DNA of 64,000 bases from Gigaspora margarita (GCA_009809945.1 WTPW01000642.1:257825-321824), one strand, 5' to 3'. Shown: positions 24,150-36,080, numbered from the stretch's first letter. The notes: a model not told the origin generated them from the sequence alone. A program made the numbers and translations.

Positions 24150-25740
24150 GAGAACTGGGTTAGTAGGTAAAAGTATAGGTACTATAGCAGGCAGCAGTTC
24201 TGGTTCATTCATAGAAATGTTCCAAGTATATGGATCAGGTAGGTTCCACATATCTGTTTCAGATTCTGTAACCAATTCAGGCTATTCTTCACTTACAGGT
24301 ATTGTTTCTTCTATAGACCAATCATCAGTATTATGATACCAGTCATTAAATACAGCTGTTTCTTCCTCCAGGTTTATATCTTCTTCTTCATCAGGGTTGA
24401 CCAATAGCTCTTGACTATTTCTTCTGCTAGATAGCTTTTAATCGTTACCCAAAGTCGTAGTTCAATATAACAAGTAGAGCATTCATCACAGGGGCTATAG
24501 AATTTATTTCCACACTAGCATTGGGCAGTAGGGCCTTTCCAATCTCTAGTAAGGCTTTTTCTTTTATCATTGGTATGGAATTGTTCACTAAATGTGTTCA
24601 ATATAATACTAGGTACAGAACTAGTTATCATATTGCATTCCTTCAAGTGAGAAAGTCATTTGTTCATAAGGTCAAATGCTTTCAAGAAGGGTAAAAGGTA
24701 GATTGTCATGTAATGTCCATCTAACAATTGCTAAATTGGCCTTTTCTTCAGGTTTTAATCCATTTTATTTTTTCTCTCAGTCATATCTGAGTCTTCATTT
24801 TCTTGCTCCTTCATACTTCTCAAATTTACTTGTATAATCTGCCAACAGAGTTTTCATCATCTTGTTAAAATTTAGGTTACCTTGCTGGTTAAAGAAAGTA
24901 ACAACATCTGCCTCATATACTTCATATGTACAGAGCAGTTCTATTTCTTCATGGGTTAGAGTATAGGTTATTAGGTAGGCTTCTGCTTTTGAAAGAGATT
25001 CGAAATCTTTCCAAAGATTGTTCAAATAGAAATCTTTAAGAGTAAAAAGGACTTCATCTTTATTAGGTTCCTCTATGGAAACAGTAAACAGCTTCATGGG
25101 TTCAGTTTCTTCTTGTACAGAGGTTTTTTATAGCAAATAGCTAGTTTTCAAACAGGTATTTGCTTTAGAGCATTCCAAATTCTACAGTCAGTATAGCATT
25201 GCTTACACCAACTTTTTGATTTTTATAAAATGTTTTTGCACCAATATTGTGCATCTGGACCATACCAGTTACCGTATTTACATGAAATAACGCACATGGG
25301 CATTATTTCAAAAATTGGATTTCCTTAAAATAGCATAGTTGATTTTGAAATAATGCCCATGTGACCCAAAATAATGCACACCCTACATACTAATGCTTTA
25401 ATACACATTTATAGATAGGTCAAAATTAGGCCTTTATCCCAAAATAATGCCCATGTGTGTACTCAAAATAATACGCATCTCCTCGAAATAATGCACAGGT
25501 GCGCATTTTTCACGTAAATACAGTAAGTATATATTTACTCTTTCCCTTTTCTTTAGCTCCAAATTTAGTACTTAAAAACTCAACATAGCTCCAATTATAC
25601 TTTGGAATATTATCAAAGGTAAACCTATCAGAGTTATATTGAAAGTTTTGACATAGTTCCAAATTATATTCAGCAATTAAGGAGAGTTGGGGTTTCATTG
25701 TTTTCCATACTTTGTTATAGATATAATCTCCAAGAAAGTT
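24150..25740 (-). pseudogene. Accessory region between RNase H and integrase
   Basis: Ordinary Gypsy elements pass directly from RNase H to integrase; here ~1.6 kb intervenes. Pieces on the minus strand: 25698-25510 (62 codons), a Cys-rich block at 25270-25145 (YGPDAQYWC ... WCKQCYTDCRIW), a 100-codon ORF 25097-24795 (MKLFTVSIEEPNKDE...), a second Cys-rich block at about 24530-24440 (GPTAQC*CGNKFYSPCDECSTCY), and an acidic tail (NPDEEEDINLEEE, DMWNLPDPYTW) to ~24180. The two Cys blocks look like duplicates of one zinc-binding motif. Several stops; the mariner MITE at 25272-25523 interrupts it. Function unknown; nucleic-acid binding is a guess from the Cys pattern. Confidence 0.7.
25272..25523. 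mobile_element. mariner-like MITE nested in Gypsy
   Basis: Ends 'ccgtatttacatgaaataac' and the complement of 'tttttcacgtaaatacag', flanked by TA (25270-25271, 25524-25525). The interior repeats 'aaataatgcccatgtg'. 252 bp. Tips resemble those of 37876-38191. Confidence 0.85.
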
Positions 25741-25758
25741 GGCTTCACAACGAGTAAT

Positions 25759-27200
25759 TCATTGTTTTAAATAGTGGAAGTGATAAGTTCTCCAAGAGCT
25801 TGTATTTTCTATTTGCATTGCTTCTTCTTTTGGAATGGCAGTATGCTTCTGCATTGCAGCTTTGAATGCTTTTTGTTCTGTAGGTAAGTCTTCTTTTTCA
25901 ATGTCTATTATATTGACATCTTCCTCATATATTTGAGAAAGTGTATCAGCATTAGTATGCTTTCTTCCAGGGTGATGTATGATAGTGAAATTATAAGGTT
26001 CAAGCCTCATAATCCACTGAGCATATTTTCCTTTCAAGGTAGTAGTTCTCAACTATTTTAAAGCTGCATGGTCAGTTACTAAATAGAATAACTTGGCTCC
26101 CAAGTATTAGTGGAAATGCTCAATAGCCCAAATGACTGCAAGGCATTCCAATTCAGAGGTTGAGTAGTTTTGTTCTGCCTTATTTAAACTTCTGCTAGCA
26201 TAAGCAACTACATATTCTTTCTTATTGATATCTATTTGAGCAAGCACTGCTCCTAGTCCTGAATTAGATGCATCTGTATAGATTTAGAAGGGTTCCTTGA
26301 AGTCAGGATAGCAAAGAATTGGCGCAGAAATTAAATGTTCTTTTAGAGTATTGAAGGCTTCATTTTGGGCAGCAGTTCAAATATAAGGTTCATCTTTTTG
26401 TAATAACTGGTTCAGAGATTTGGCAATTTTAGAAAATTCCTTAATGAATTTTCTATAATAAGATGCTAATCCCAAGAAACTTCTTATGTGATGTACAGTA
26501 GTAGGAATAGGAAAAATTTAATTTTTTCAATTTTTCCTTCATCAGGTGCAATTCCTTCCCTGCTTACAATATGTTCTAAAAATTTAATTTGTTCTAGGAA
26601 AAAGAAACATTTTTCTATATTGAGTTTAAGGTTTGCCTCTCTCACACATTAAAAATAGTTTGGAGGTGGTAGATATGTTCTTCAAAAGTTTTTGAATAGA
26701 TAGTAATATCATCCAGATAGATGACTACAAATTGATTTATGAAAGGTGAAGTAATTGATCTATTAACCTCTAGAAGGTAGCAGGAGCATTACAGAGTCCG
26801 AAGGGCATGACATTAAATTTATAGGTTCCAAACTTGGTAATAAATGCAGTTTTCTTTTTGTTTTCTTCTTGTACAGCTACTTGCCAATAGCCACTTGCCA
26901 GATCAAGGCTTGTAAACCATTGGGCTCCTTCTAATACGGTTAGGATTTCATCAATGTTGGGTAAAGAATAAATATCCTTTTTAGTAATGGCATTAAGTTT
27001 TCTGTAGTCAATACAGATTCTTTTCTTTTCTCTCTTTTTAGGTACAAGCATGACAGGAGAAGACCAAGGACTAACAGATTCTTGAATAACTCCTCTCTGT
27101 TCTATAGCACGAATTTCTCTTTCAAGGAAGGTTTGCTCATCAGAAGCAACCCTGTATGCTCTTTGTTTAATAGGTTTGGCCACTGTTTGGCCCTTCTAGT
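25759..27200 (-). pseudogene. Gypsy reverse transcriptase and RNase H
   Basis: The RT fingers and palm are intact over 27183-26770 (REIRAIEQRGVIQESVSPW, LVPKKREKKRICIDYRKLN, FTSLDLASGYWQV, MPFGLCNAPATF), then a break, then VVIYLDDITIYSKTFEEH at about 26730 with the YLDD catalytic motif. RNase H follows at about 26300-25950: [38 protein letters not shown], ending in IIHHPGRKHTNADTLSQ. At least three stops or shifts. Confidence 0.92.
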
Positions 27201-27669
27201 ATCAATCTGAACAGACAATACTGGTTCGTCCTAGCTCCATTGTTTGTCCTTCTTCAATATATTTTTCAAAAATATATCCCAATTGCTTATTTATGTTTCA
27301 TTTGCTTTTATAATTTCATTGTTAGTCAGATCCTTACTCATATTAGAGGTAATAGAATCTTTTTCTATTTTAGTAGCCATGACTCCAGTTATGTAGGTGG
27401 CAGGATTCTTTTTATTAATAAGATCTTTCCAAGGGTTTTTATACAGTTTCACTTCAGAATAGCTATCGAATGAGGTAGTAAACTGTCATCAGAAAGTTAA
27501 GCTTCTTCAGACAAGAAGGTTTCTTCTACCTTATCCTCTAGTTCATCAATCCAATCATCATTCTCAAACTTATCACTAATTTTAGTTGGTTTGAATGTAA
27601 TGACATGTGTGGTGTTGATAGTTGCTTGCTTTCCAAGTTAATGGATATGTAGAGTATGAGCACCAAAAT

Positions 27670-28105
27670 CAAGTTTAGCTCAGGATTTGTTAAACCAATC
27701 AGTTTCTAATAAGAGGGTCTCATCAGATGATTCAATTACTTGTAAATTCATAGGGATAGCAATATCCTGCAAAGCAATTTTAATATTGTCAATGATTCCT
27801 AGAGCTTTTGCTCTATTTCTATTTGTCGTGATTACAATAGTTTTAGAGTCTTGATCAGGTTGTAGTCTTAATTTTTCCATTAATTTTCTGGTAATTATGC
27901 TTACTGCAGCACTAGAATTGAGTATAGCTACAACAGAGTTTCCTTTAATTCGTATATAGCACCTTATTGCTATAGTTTTTTGATCCTTTTCAGGCACGAT
28001 ATGGTTAGCTTTAGTAGTTGTAGTTTTTCTTTTTAGGGCCTGGGCCAATTTCTTTCGTTGGGTAGGCAGTTGAAATGCCTGTTCAATAGTCATACTCACT
28101 TTGAT
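27670..28105 (-). pseudogene. Gypsy aspartic protease
   Basis: A retropepsin-like fold can be read (IRCYIRIKGNSVVAILNSSAA, SIITRKLMEKLRL, KTIVITTNRNRAKALGI, METDWF-like end). The expected D-S/T-G-A active site is replaced by NSSA, so both the aspartate and the glycine are lost. 27200-27670, between it and RT, holds broken linker sequence. Confidence 0.85.
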
Positions 28106-29379
28106 ATTTAAAAGGTCAGTGGTAATATTATAGGGTTCAAGCTCATCAATAATAGATAGTAACCATTTAACAAAAGTTCATTTTGTAGGCTTTGTAATTT
28201 TTATTGGGGTATTAATTTCAATAGGTTCAGGTTCTGGATTAGAATTTTGTGGAGTAGTAATTGTTCTATTACGTAGGTTCATTTTTTTTCTAGATTAAGA
28301 GAACCTTTGCTTTTCTTTTTGTTCTTTGCGATTAGTACTATAGGGAGGGGCTCGAGGTGGTTGGGTAATATAAACATCATTCTCCTAGTAATCATTATTA
28401 TTATCATCAATTTTAACCATATTATATTTCTTCTTTTTATAAATTGAGGTTTATTCATTTGGTTCCATTGCTCATAAGTGGTTCTTCTTTCAGACATACA
28501 ATTTCTAGCAGCATGTCCATATTCTCCACATGTATAGCAATTATAGTTGGTTTTTCTAGGTTGGTAAACTTGGTTTCAGTTTGGTCTAAATTGAGCAGTT
28601 GGTTGAAATTGTTGAGGTTTGGTAGCCTCAGATTGGGCAGATAGAGCGGATACAATAGTAGTATAATTAAGAGTCATTTGTTGCATTTGCTTGGTCAAAT
28701 TTTCAATATCCTTTTTATAACCAGCAGGATTGATTTTCTGTAGTTCAGCATTGGTAGCAAAATTAGTGCCTTGTTCATGATATTGTACCAATGTACAGAT
28801 TGTCACTAAAGTAGCCAGGTAGGACCCCGAAATATACATAGATAGGTAAGGTGACTTTTAAATTTTTTATTAATTGCTGTACACATGACTTTTTTATAAG
28901 ATCAGTACGCAAAATTTATCCCTTACAATAAAAAAATTAAAAAAATACGCAAATAAAATTCTAACCTTAATTATAATATAAAATTTATATAAGTTATCAT
29001 CGGATAAATAAATATGGTGCATATCTGCACTGATTTTTTAAAAACTCAATTATTAAAAATAGAATTTTTTTTTATTTTCTGCGCAGATCAATAATTAACA
29101 ATTCAATGCTCTGCACAGGTTGTAAATAATAAAAAAAATAACAAAATCATAAAAAATTACTATATGCTCGCCTAAATATTAAATGCTAGCTATATTAAAA
29201 CAATAAATTCAAATATTCATATATTTTAACAATTTAATTTATTGCAAAATACAAAAAAAAAATTTAAAAAAAAAATACAAAAAATAAATACAAATTATAA
29301 CATAAACCCAATTACAACTATTGTGCCACATCCCAATATTGCGCTATGTTCCAACCATCAAACTAAATCCCATATTACA

Positions 29380-29580
29380 GTACTAACTATTATGCTACGC
29401 CCCATACTAACTATCATGCTACTAACTATCATGCTACATCCCATACTATCTTGCTACATCCTGAACTAACATGCTACGTCTATCGTGCTATGTCTCGAAC
29501 TAACATGCTATGTCTATCATGCTACGTACATTCTACTATTATACTATGTTCATTCTACTATCGTGCTACATTCAATCATA
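29380..29580. repeat. Minisatellite of 'catgctac(g/a)t' words
   Basis: About a dozen imperfect copies of 'aactaacatgctacgtctat' variants with a period of roughly 20 bp. ORFs here are only the repeat read in frame. Confidence 0.6.
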
Positions 29581-29639
29581 CAATGTTCATTCTAAAGAAA
29601 AAAAGAAACGTTAGTACTATAAAAAAAAAAGAATGAAGA

Positions 29640-30033
29640 AATTAACTGAATCAACCAATATCTTATACCAGAAGACACGAACGCACACCAATGACGACGG
29701 CTCCAGTGACAGCTCCAATGGATTCGTCATCTACATTCTCAGCATCCAATTTCAGCACTCTAGCGAAGCACAAGCCTAAAATAAAAGAAAGAAATGAGTA
29801 ATAATAAATAAATAAATAAATAAATAAACTAGAAACTTATCTGGCATGGCACCAACGATGAAAGAACTGGATGGCACATCCCTAAAATTTCCACTAACAC
29901 AAGGCTTTATCTTTTTTTTTGGATTTCTAAAGCACTTCGTTCTTGTAAATAATATTGTTCCTACCGAAGAATTGAAAAGTGTTAACTTTTGATCTTGTAT
30001 AACTAAAAATTTCTTCATATATCTTCCTACCAT
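29640..30033 (-). pseudogene. Possible captured gene fragment
   Basis: Minus-strand 30033-29845 reads TILFTRTKCFRNPKKKIK and CVSGNFRDVPSSSFIVGAMP; after an intron-like gap ending in 'ttttattttag', 29778-29672 reads ARVLKLDAENVDDES and IGAVTGAVVIGVRSCL. Base composition is less AT-extreme than the surroundings. The two pieces do not join in frame with the obvious splice sites. Not recognised. Confidence 0.35.
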
Positions 30034-30420
30034 GCGATTTTATATAACTAAACAATCCCTACCAACGACAAGAAAAGCATGAATAAATATTATATATATT
30101 AGTAAAAAAAAAAAAGGTAAAAAAAAATTGAATTATACTTATCTTTATACCACTCGTGTAACTAGTGATCACTGCCGCTTATTTAAATATAGTACCAATA
30201 TACATAAATAAAAAAATAATTTATAAAATAAATGCAAATAAAATAAATTAAATAAAAAAAAAATTAAAATAAATTAAAAAAAAAAATAACGTTAAAATTG
30301 ATAATAAAAAAAAAAAATTAAAAAAATAAATCAATTATATCATAAAAAATAAAAAAAAATATTTAAATTAAAAAAAATAAAATAAAACGTAACGTACCAT
30401 AATTGTACATATTTAAAAAT

Positions 30421-30603
30421 NNNNNNNNNNNNNNNNNNNNNNNNNNNNNNNNNNNNNNNNNNNNNNNNNNNNNNNNNNNNNNNNNNNNNNNNNNNNNNNN
30501 NNNNNNNNNNNNNNNNNNNNNNNNNNNNNNNNNNNNNNNNNNNNNNNNNNNNNNNNNNNNNNNNNNNNNNNNNNNNNNNNNNNNNNNNNNNNNNNNNNNN
30601 NNN
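30421..30603. other. Assembly gap (183 N)
   Basis: Run of N inside the A-rich part of the 2350-bp element. The flanking A-runs suggest homopolymer trouble in assembly. Confidence 0.99.
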
Positions 30604-31506
30604 AAAAAAAAATTAATAAAAAAAAAAAAACAAAAAAACGATAAACGAAAAGAAAAAAAAAGTTAATAAAAAACAATAAACAAAAAAAAAAAAAAAAAAT
30701 ACGTAAAAAAAAAAAAATTAAGGAATTGGACCTGAGTAGAAATTATTATTGTTAGTCTACCTGGGTCACTCAGTTAAATTATTATATACGATATAATTAA
30801 AAAAAAACTGATATTAAAAAAAAAAAATAATAAGTGAATAAAAAAAAACGTGTTTTTTTACTTTATTTATTTATTTATAGTTTTGTTTTCGATCCTTATT
30901 TCAAAATACCACTCATGCGTGTTATTGTTTTGGTTTAAAAAATAAGGTGGCTTAGGTCAAAACAAAGGGGTAGTGACCAAATTTATACTAAAAATATGCA
31001 AATTAAACTCTTACATATAGAATTTTGATATACAAATACGCAATTTAAAAATCTAACCTTTTTAATAATTTTATAAAATAATACGCAAATTTAAACCTTA
31101 CTTCATTTAATTTGTCTATGATGGCGACGCATTCTCTGACCTGACCTATTTATGTATATTTCGGGGTCCTTGCCAGGTTATCCAGAGAGATTATAGAAAG
31201 CAAATCTGGGCATAATCCTTTTTTGAAATAGAATAAGATCTGAGCAGTATCAGCAATTTTACTTCTTTTAATCAAACAATTAAATCTGCTATAGTAGGCT
31301 TCTAAGGTTTGTCAATTCCTTGTTTGATAATATTCAACTCTTTTAACCACTTGTTTTTCCAATATTGGGTACAGAATATTAGTTTGAAGTTATCAGTAAT
31401 GGCTGTCCACAAGTCATCCTAGTTAGGATTACCAGCAGTATTTTGGGTAGCATAAAAAGTATTTTGCCATTCATCTGCTGTTCCATATAGGAAAGCAGTT
31501 ACAATA

Positions 31507-32791
31507 GCCAACAAAAGTAACGCCTAATTTTCACTCAAAATGAAAATTTTTTATTAATAAAATTTTGGCCGCATATACATCAAAGGTTTTTTTTTACTAA
31601 TTTAATACATTGATTAGTGGCCTCCTGCACCTGTGATAACCTCAGTTCTTCATATCATCGAGTCTGAAACTACATGAAGAACTGATGTATCCAGATTCAA
31701 TCACTCTTCTGTTAGAGCCACTTTAAGCACAGGTTTATCCCTTGAAAAGTCTTCATGGTTCTGAATATTGTCTTTTACAATCTTCCAAATGTTTTCTATA
31801 GGGTTAAGGTCGGAGGATCAAGAGGGCCAATCCATATAATCAATTTTTTTTGATTTAAGCCAATTTGACACCTTATAAACAGGGCATTATTATGCTGAAA
31901 AATTGGATAAGAGTCGAGTAACAAATGAGCAGCAGCAATAAATAGTACGAGGTGGTTGTCTAAAACCTTGGTGTAAATTTTTTTATTAATTTTTTGCTTG
32001 GGACCTTTGTAATCATCAAAAAAACCATGGGACCTTTGATCATATCGACATAACATGACCAAACTATTACTGAGACCCTTCTACTTCTAAAATTCAGTTG
32101 CAAATACTCATGTTTGTATCTTTCATTTGCAAAATGCCATACATAAACTTGGCAGAATTGTTTGCCTACTTTAACACTCATTTCATCAGAAAAAATTATA
32201 TGGTGCCAGTAGTAAGCATCCTTATCAATATGTTGTTCACACCATTTTAGGCATCCATCTATATTGCTTGGTGACAAAAAAGGTTTCAAGGCAGCAATAT
32301 GAGAACAAAGCCCAGCGTCATATAAGGTTCTAGCTATGGTTTGCATGCTGCATTGAGGTTTAAATCCTTTACAATTTTGAGCAGGAGTACGTGTCTTTCC
32401 TTCAACGCTTTTTTTACTATAGCAGTCTTTTCTTGCTTTTGTAGGGCGGGGGGACGTCCAGACTGAGGTAAATTTGCAATTTTTTTGGTCCTTTTGTACT
32501 TTGCAAAGAACCTTCAAATTGTTGTTAGGGCACATCTGAGTTTTTGGGCAACTTGCTTAGTACTCATCATACTGATATAGGCAAGGACCATTTCTTTCTC
32601 TTTATCAGTCATTTGATTGCAGGGCATTTTAATAAAAAAAATTTTCTTTTTGTTTTTGAGCTTGTTGTCTTGACGTAAAAGAAGCAAAAAATAAAAAAAA
32701 TTGTCCCAATAATATGTAAGTATGGAGTAAACACAGCCCCTTTATTTGCTCACATGTGACAATTTGAAAATCAGGCATTACTTTTGTTAGC
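31507..32791 (-). mobile_element. Tc1/mariner element with dead transposase
   Basis: 1285 bp between TA dinucleotides (31505-31506, 32792-32793), inverted ends 'gccaacaaaagtaacgcct' and the complement of 'aggcattacttttgttagc'. The length is typical of the superfamily. The minus-strand transposase runs from ATG at about 32629 to ~31735. It is inserted in gag. Confidence 0.93.
31735..32629 (-). pseudogene. Tc1/mariner transposase
   Basis: An N-terminal helix-turn-helix (MPCNQMTDKEKEMVLAYIS, TKQVAQKLRCALTTI) ends at a stop; a shifted frame continues (PQSGRPPALQKQEK), then HHIIFSDEMSVKV, YVWHFANERYKHEY, FQHNNALF and DWPS*SSDLNPIENIWKIVKDN. The first D (FSDE) and last E (NPIEN) are present, but the second catalytic D is N (QHNN for the usual QQDN). 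Stops and frameshifts confirm decay. Confidence 0.9.
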
Positions 32792-33843
32792 TACTGTAAA
32801 ACTTCTCTCTTTCTTGCAGCATTCCATTTTTTTGCTAATGCAGCTTTCTCAAAGCTTTCCATCCAAGTATATGGGTCTTGTGTCCTATTCCCAAGGAAAG
32901 GATCAACTCTAAGTAGAACAGAGCCAGTAGTATTGGCCTTAAGATAGTTCAAGATCTCATCATTGGTTGCCTTAGTTAATGCTTTTACCAAAGGTTTTGC
33001 AGTAGATTTTGATGTAGGTAAAGAGGAATTAAAAGTAAGGTTTATAGTAGAAAAATTAACACCAAAATAAGGTAATTCAGAAAGTGGGTTATGAATTAAA
33101 GTTGATGCGTATTGAAAATAGGGTGTCCCAGGAGTAATTTGTTGAAAAATGTCCTCAATAGGTTCCTTATTAGCAAGCTCTTCTTCTATTAAGTTTAAAG
33201 GGTTCTTTTCAAAATAATTAGTATTTGTGGTAGTAAATGCAATAAGATGAATAATATCAATTATATTGCCAGGGGAACTTTGATATCTAATACTATAGAT
33301 TAACTTAAAGATGGTATTTTTTTTTGAGGTAAGTTAAATTCTTTGTAAATAAGTTCAAGGTTATTAAAATATTCTAATGATTTTTCAGAAAAATTAACAA
33401 CAGGAAAGATTTCCTTATACCAACTTGCAAAATTTTGAAAAGATGTAGGTATAGTAACAGTAAAAGGGTAACAAATTTCACAAGAATCTTCTTTCTTTTC
33501 AATAGGAAGCCGATATGTATACAGAAAGTGATGTTGAACTACCCTAGATATGCATTGTCCAAAATCAAAATTCATTCACTAGTACTCCATCTTGCTTGAA
33601 GCTGTTTGTCACAATGCAAACACTTATGCTTTCACTTCAAATGATAATGTTCTTCAATATTTAAGCAGCTGTATTGCTTCAGCGATGCGTTTTTCTACTA
33701 TAACATGCTTAGTAGAAATGTTTCGTTGGGTCTTCCTTTATATACCTTTCGAATTTCACGTACTTATCTTCGAAATTCGTTTCAGGATGCTTCGATTTGC
33801 AAACGGTTCTTACTGACATTTTCTTTTTTCCTTTAGAGTTGGT

Positions 33844-33863
33844 GAATCTCACAGTCACCACCA
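33844..33863 (-). other. Primer-binding site
   Basis: On the minus strand, 3 nt after the 5' LTR, 'tggtggtgactgtgagattc' begins with the TGG complementary to a tRNA CCA end. I cannot name the tRNA. Confidence 0.65.
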
Positions 33864-33866
33864 ATT

Positions 33867-34681
33867 TGTCAACCTAGATTTCTACCTCTTTAGAGAAATG
33901 CTAGAGACTAGAGCGACTAATGCAGAAAGATACTTTATGTAATTCACACTAATTACTGTAATATGCAAGGGTCAGAAGGGATACTGTTATTTGGGCAGTA
34001 TTTTGTAAAGAGGCTTGGGGGATTTGCAATTATGAAAGAGGTCACAATTAATAGTATATGAGGATACTAAGAATTGTATCAAATGTATTTCAGTGAAGAC
34101 ACACTACTTCACTTCTATTTTATTCAATAAACCAGAGATTCTTTACTTTGCTTTGTAGCAAAGGAATAACCTTGAGTATTTATACGTGATTGTTCAATAT
34201 AAATAAATACAATAATAAATAAAGAAATCTATATAATCGATATATTTGATATATGCTAATGCTAAATATAATGGCTATAATAAATATAATAAAGATAATA
34301 AATATATTAGATATATCCTAAATATNAGCTATATTAGATATGNNANTTATAACTGTTAAAACTGTTATGTCCCAAATGTCTAGAATNNCAGACATGTCTG
34401 TAATTAACTCAAATGTCTAGGATTACTCGAAATGTCCGATATTCTGTGTTATGTGTGGCGCAGTATTAGTTGACCAATAAGATTTGGGCGCAATAGGGCG
34501 ATTGTAAGGACCAATCATTCCATTTTAACTAGCGTGGGCTAGAATGGTCCAATCAAGATGATTTTGGTACCTTTCGAAAGCTTGCATTGAGACGGTCACG
34601 ATGGTGGTAGTTTGATTAAATTCTGATCACTGGATCAAGAATTATCGCCAATATACTTTTAGGCGTTTTATAGGTCTAACA
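33867..34681 (-). repeat. Gypsy 5' LTR
   Basis: 815 bp, pair of 21344-22157. Contains a few ambiguous bases (34326-34390). Confidence 0.95.
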
Positions 34682-34685
34682 TCAT

Positions 34686-36080
34686 AATAGGAACTACAAT
34701 AATTTAATCAAACTCAAAATGTATAATCCATCATGTAGGTTTGTAACAGAATTTTTATAGTAATTCATGATAGATTATGATAATTCTGATACAAAATAAT
34801 TTACCTTTTTGTAGCTGAATTTAAAAAATCGAGTTTTATTTGTTATGAACACTTTGAATCTTTGAAATTAGATTAACTAAAGTGTGGATAATGTTAATAA
34901 TATGTACTAGTTAATCACATACTGTGTATCGCTAGAATAGTAAGGTTTGTAACAGAAGCACATGATAGAAACCATAATAATTCTAACACGAACAAACTAA
35001 ACCCTAACCCTGCATTGTGATTATTAGAATAGAATAATGCGCAAGAGAATTTTTAACAGTAATTTATAATTAAACTACAATAATTTAATCAAACTTAAAA
35101 TGTATTATCCATCAAGTAGGTTTGTAACAAAATTTTTATAGTAATTCATGATATAAATTACTATAATTCTGATACAAAATAATTCACCTTTTTGTAGCTA
35201 AATTTAAAAAATCAAGTTTTATTTGTTATGGACACTTTGAATCTTTGAAATCAGATTGAGGTGTGGATAACATTAATAACATGCATTAGTGAGCCACATA
35301 CTGTATATTGCTAGAATAGTAAGGTTTGTAACTGCAGCACATGATAGAAACTATAATAATTTTAACATGGACTAACTAAACCCTAACTCTGCATTGTGAT
35401 TATTAGAATAGAATAGCATGCAAGTTTAATATAAGAATTTTTAACAGTAATTTATAATTAAGCTACAATAATAAATGCACCTTATATATTAAGGTAAAAA
35501 AAAAAAAAAAAAAATCAATCTCAAAATGTATTATCCGTTAAGTAGGTTTGTAATGAATTGTTTTATAGTAATTTATGATAGAAATTATGATAATTCTGAT
35601 ACAAAATAATTCATCTTTTGTAGCTGAATTTAAAAAATCGAGTTTTATTTGTTATAAACACTTTGATCTTTGAAATTAGATTAACTGTGTGGATAATGTT
35701 CATAACATGCACTAGTGAGCTACATACTGTGTATCACTAGAATAGTAAGATTTGTAACAGCAGCACATGATAGAAACCATAATAATTCACTACAAACTAA
35801 CTAAACCTAACCCTGCATCGTGATTATTAGAATAGAATAGCATGCAAGTTTATATGAGAATTTTTAATAGTAATTAATGATTAAACTACAATAATTTAAT
35901 TAACCTCAAAATGTATTATTCGTCGAGTAGGTTTGTGTCAAATTTTTTTATAGTAATTCACAATAGAAATTATAATAATTCTAAAACAAAATAATTCACC
36001 TTTTCATTATTACAGGAATACTGAGTCCTGTAGCAGAAATTTAAAAATTAAGTTTTATTCTTTATGAGCACTTTGTGTTG
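34686..36080. repeat. Tandem repeat, ~390-bp unit, four copies
   Basis: 'gtattatcc.tc.agtaggtttgt' begins units at about 34719, 35101, 35527 and 35911; each carries 'aaaaaatcgagttttatttg', 'catactgtgtat.gctagaat' and 'actaaaccctaaccctgcat'. The left part lies at 21000-21343, on the other side of the Gypsy insertion. Non-coding. Confidence 0.85.

Larger units (their letters stand above)
28821..31170. mobile_element. hAT-like AGGACCC element, 2350-bp cargo-bearing copy
   Basis: Ends 'aggaccccgaaatataca' and its complement match the short MITEs at 54121, 37844 and 63190. The 8-bp target duplication agccaggt / tgccaggt has one mismatch. It is inserted in gag. The interior shares nothing visible with the short copies: a minisatellite of 'catgctac' words (29390-29560), a gene-like minus-strand stretch (30033-29640), A-rich runs and a gap. 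No transposase found. Confidence 0.85.
28110..33819 (-). pseudogene. Gypsy gag, split by two transposons
   Basis: The start is probably at 33819 (MSVRTVCKSKHPETNFEDKY). Pieces: 33819-33000 (with frameshifts; ORF 33575-33300), 32991-32794 (DPYTWMESFEKAALAKKWN), 31504-31179 (LYGTADEWQNTFYATQNT, FKKGLCPDLL), 28812-28270. A CCHC zinc knuckle CYTCGEYGHAARNC lies at about 28510-28555. Breaks at 31507-32791 (Tc1/mariner) and 28821-31170 (hAT-like) fall exactly at target duplications, so gag reads on across them. Confidence 0.88.
21344..34681 (-). mobile_element. Decayed Ty3/Gypsy LTR retrotransposon with nested insertions
   Basis: Two LTRs (21344-22157, 33867-34681) flank 11.7 kb. LTRs begin TG and end CA and differ at scattered sites. 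TCAT precedes the left and follows the right LTR, a probable 4-bp target duplication. Order on the minus strand: LTR, PBS, gag, protease, reverse transcriptase, RNase H, accessory region, integrase, polypurine tract, LTR. It holds three nested DNA elements (25272-25523, 28821-31170, 31507-32791); without them it would be about 9.4 kb. Every coding domain is broken by frameshifts or stops. Confidence 0.95.

Noticed and set aside
30403-30676. ORFs across the gap on both strands
   Set aside because: They consist mainly of N and A-runs.
33592-33816. 74-codon plus-strand gene
   Set aside because: It is the antisense shadow of the gag start (CLHCDKQ-type pieces on the minus strand).
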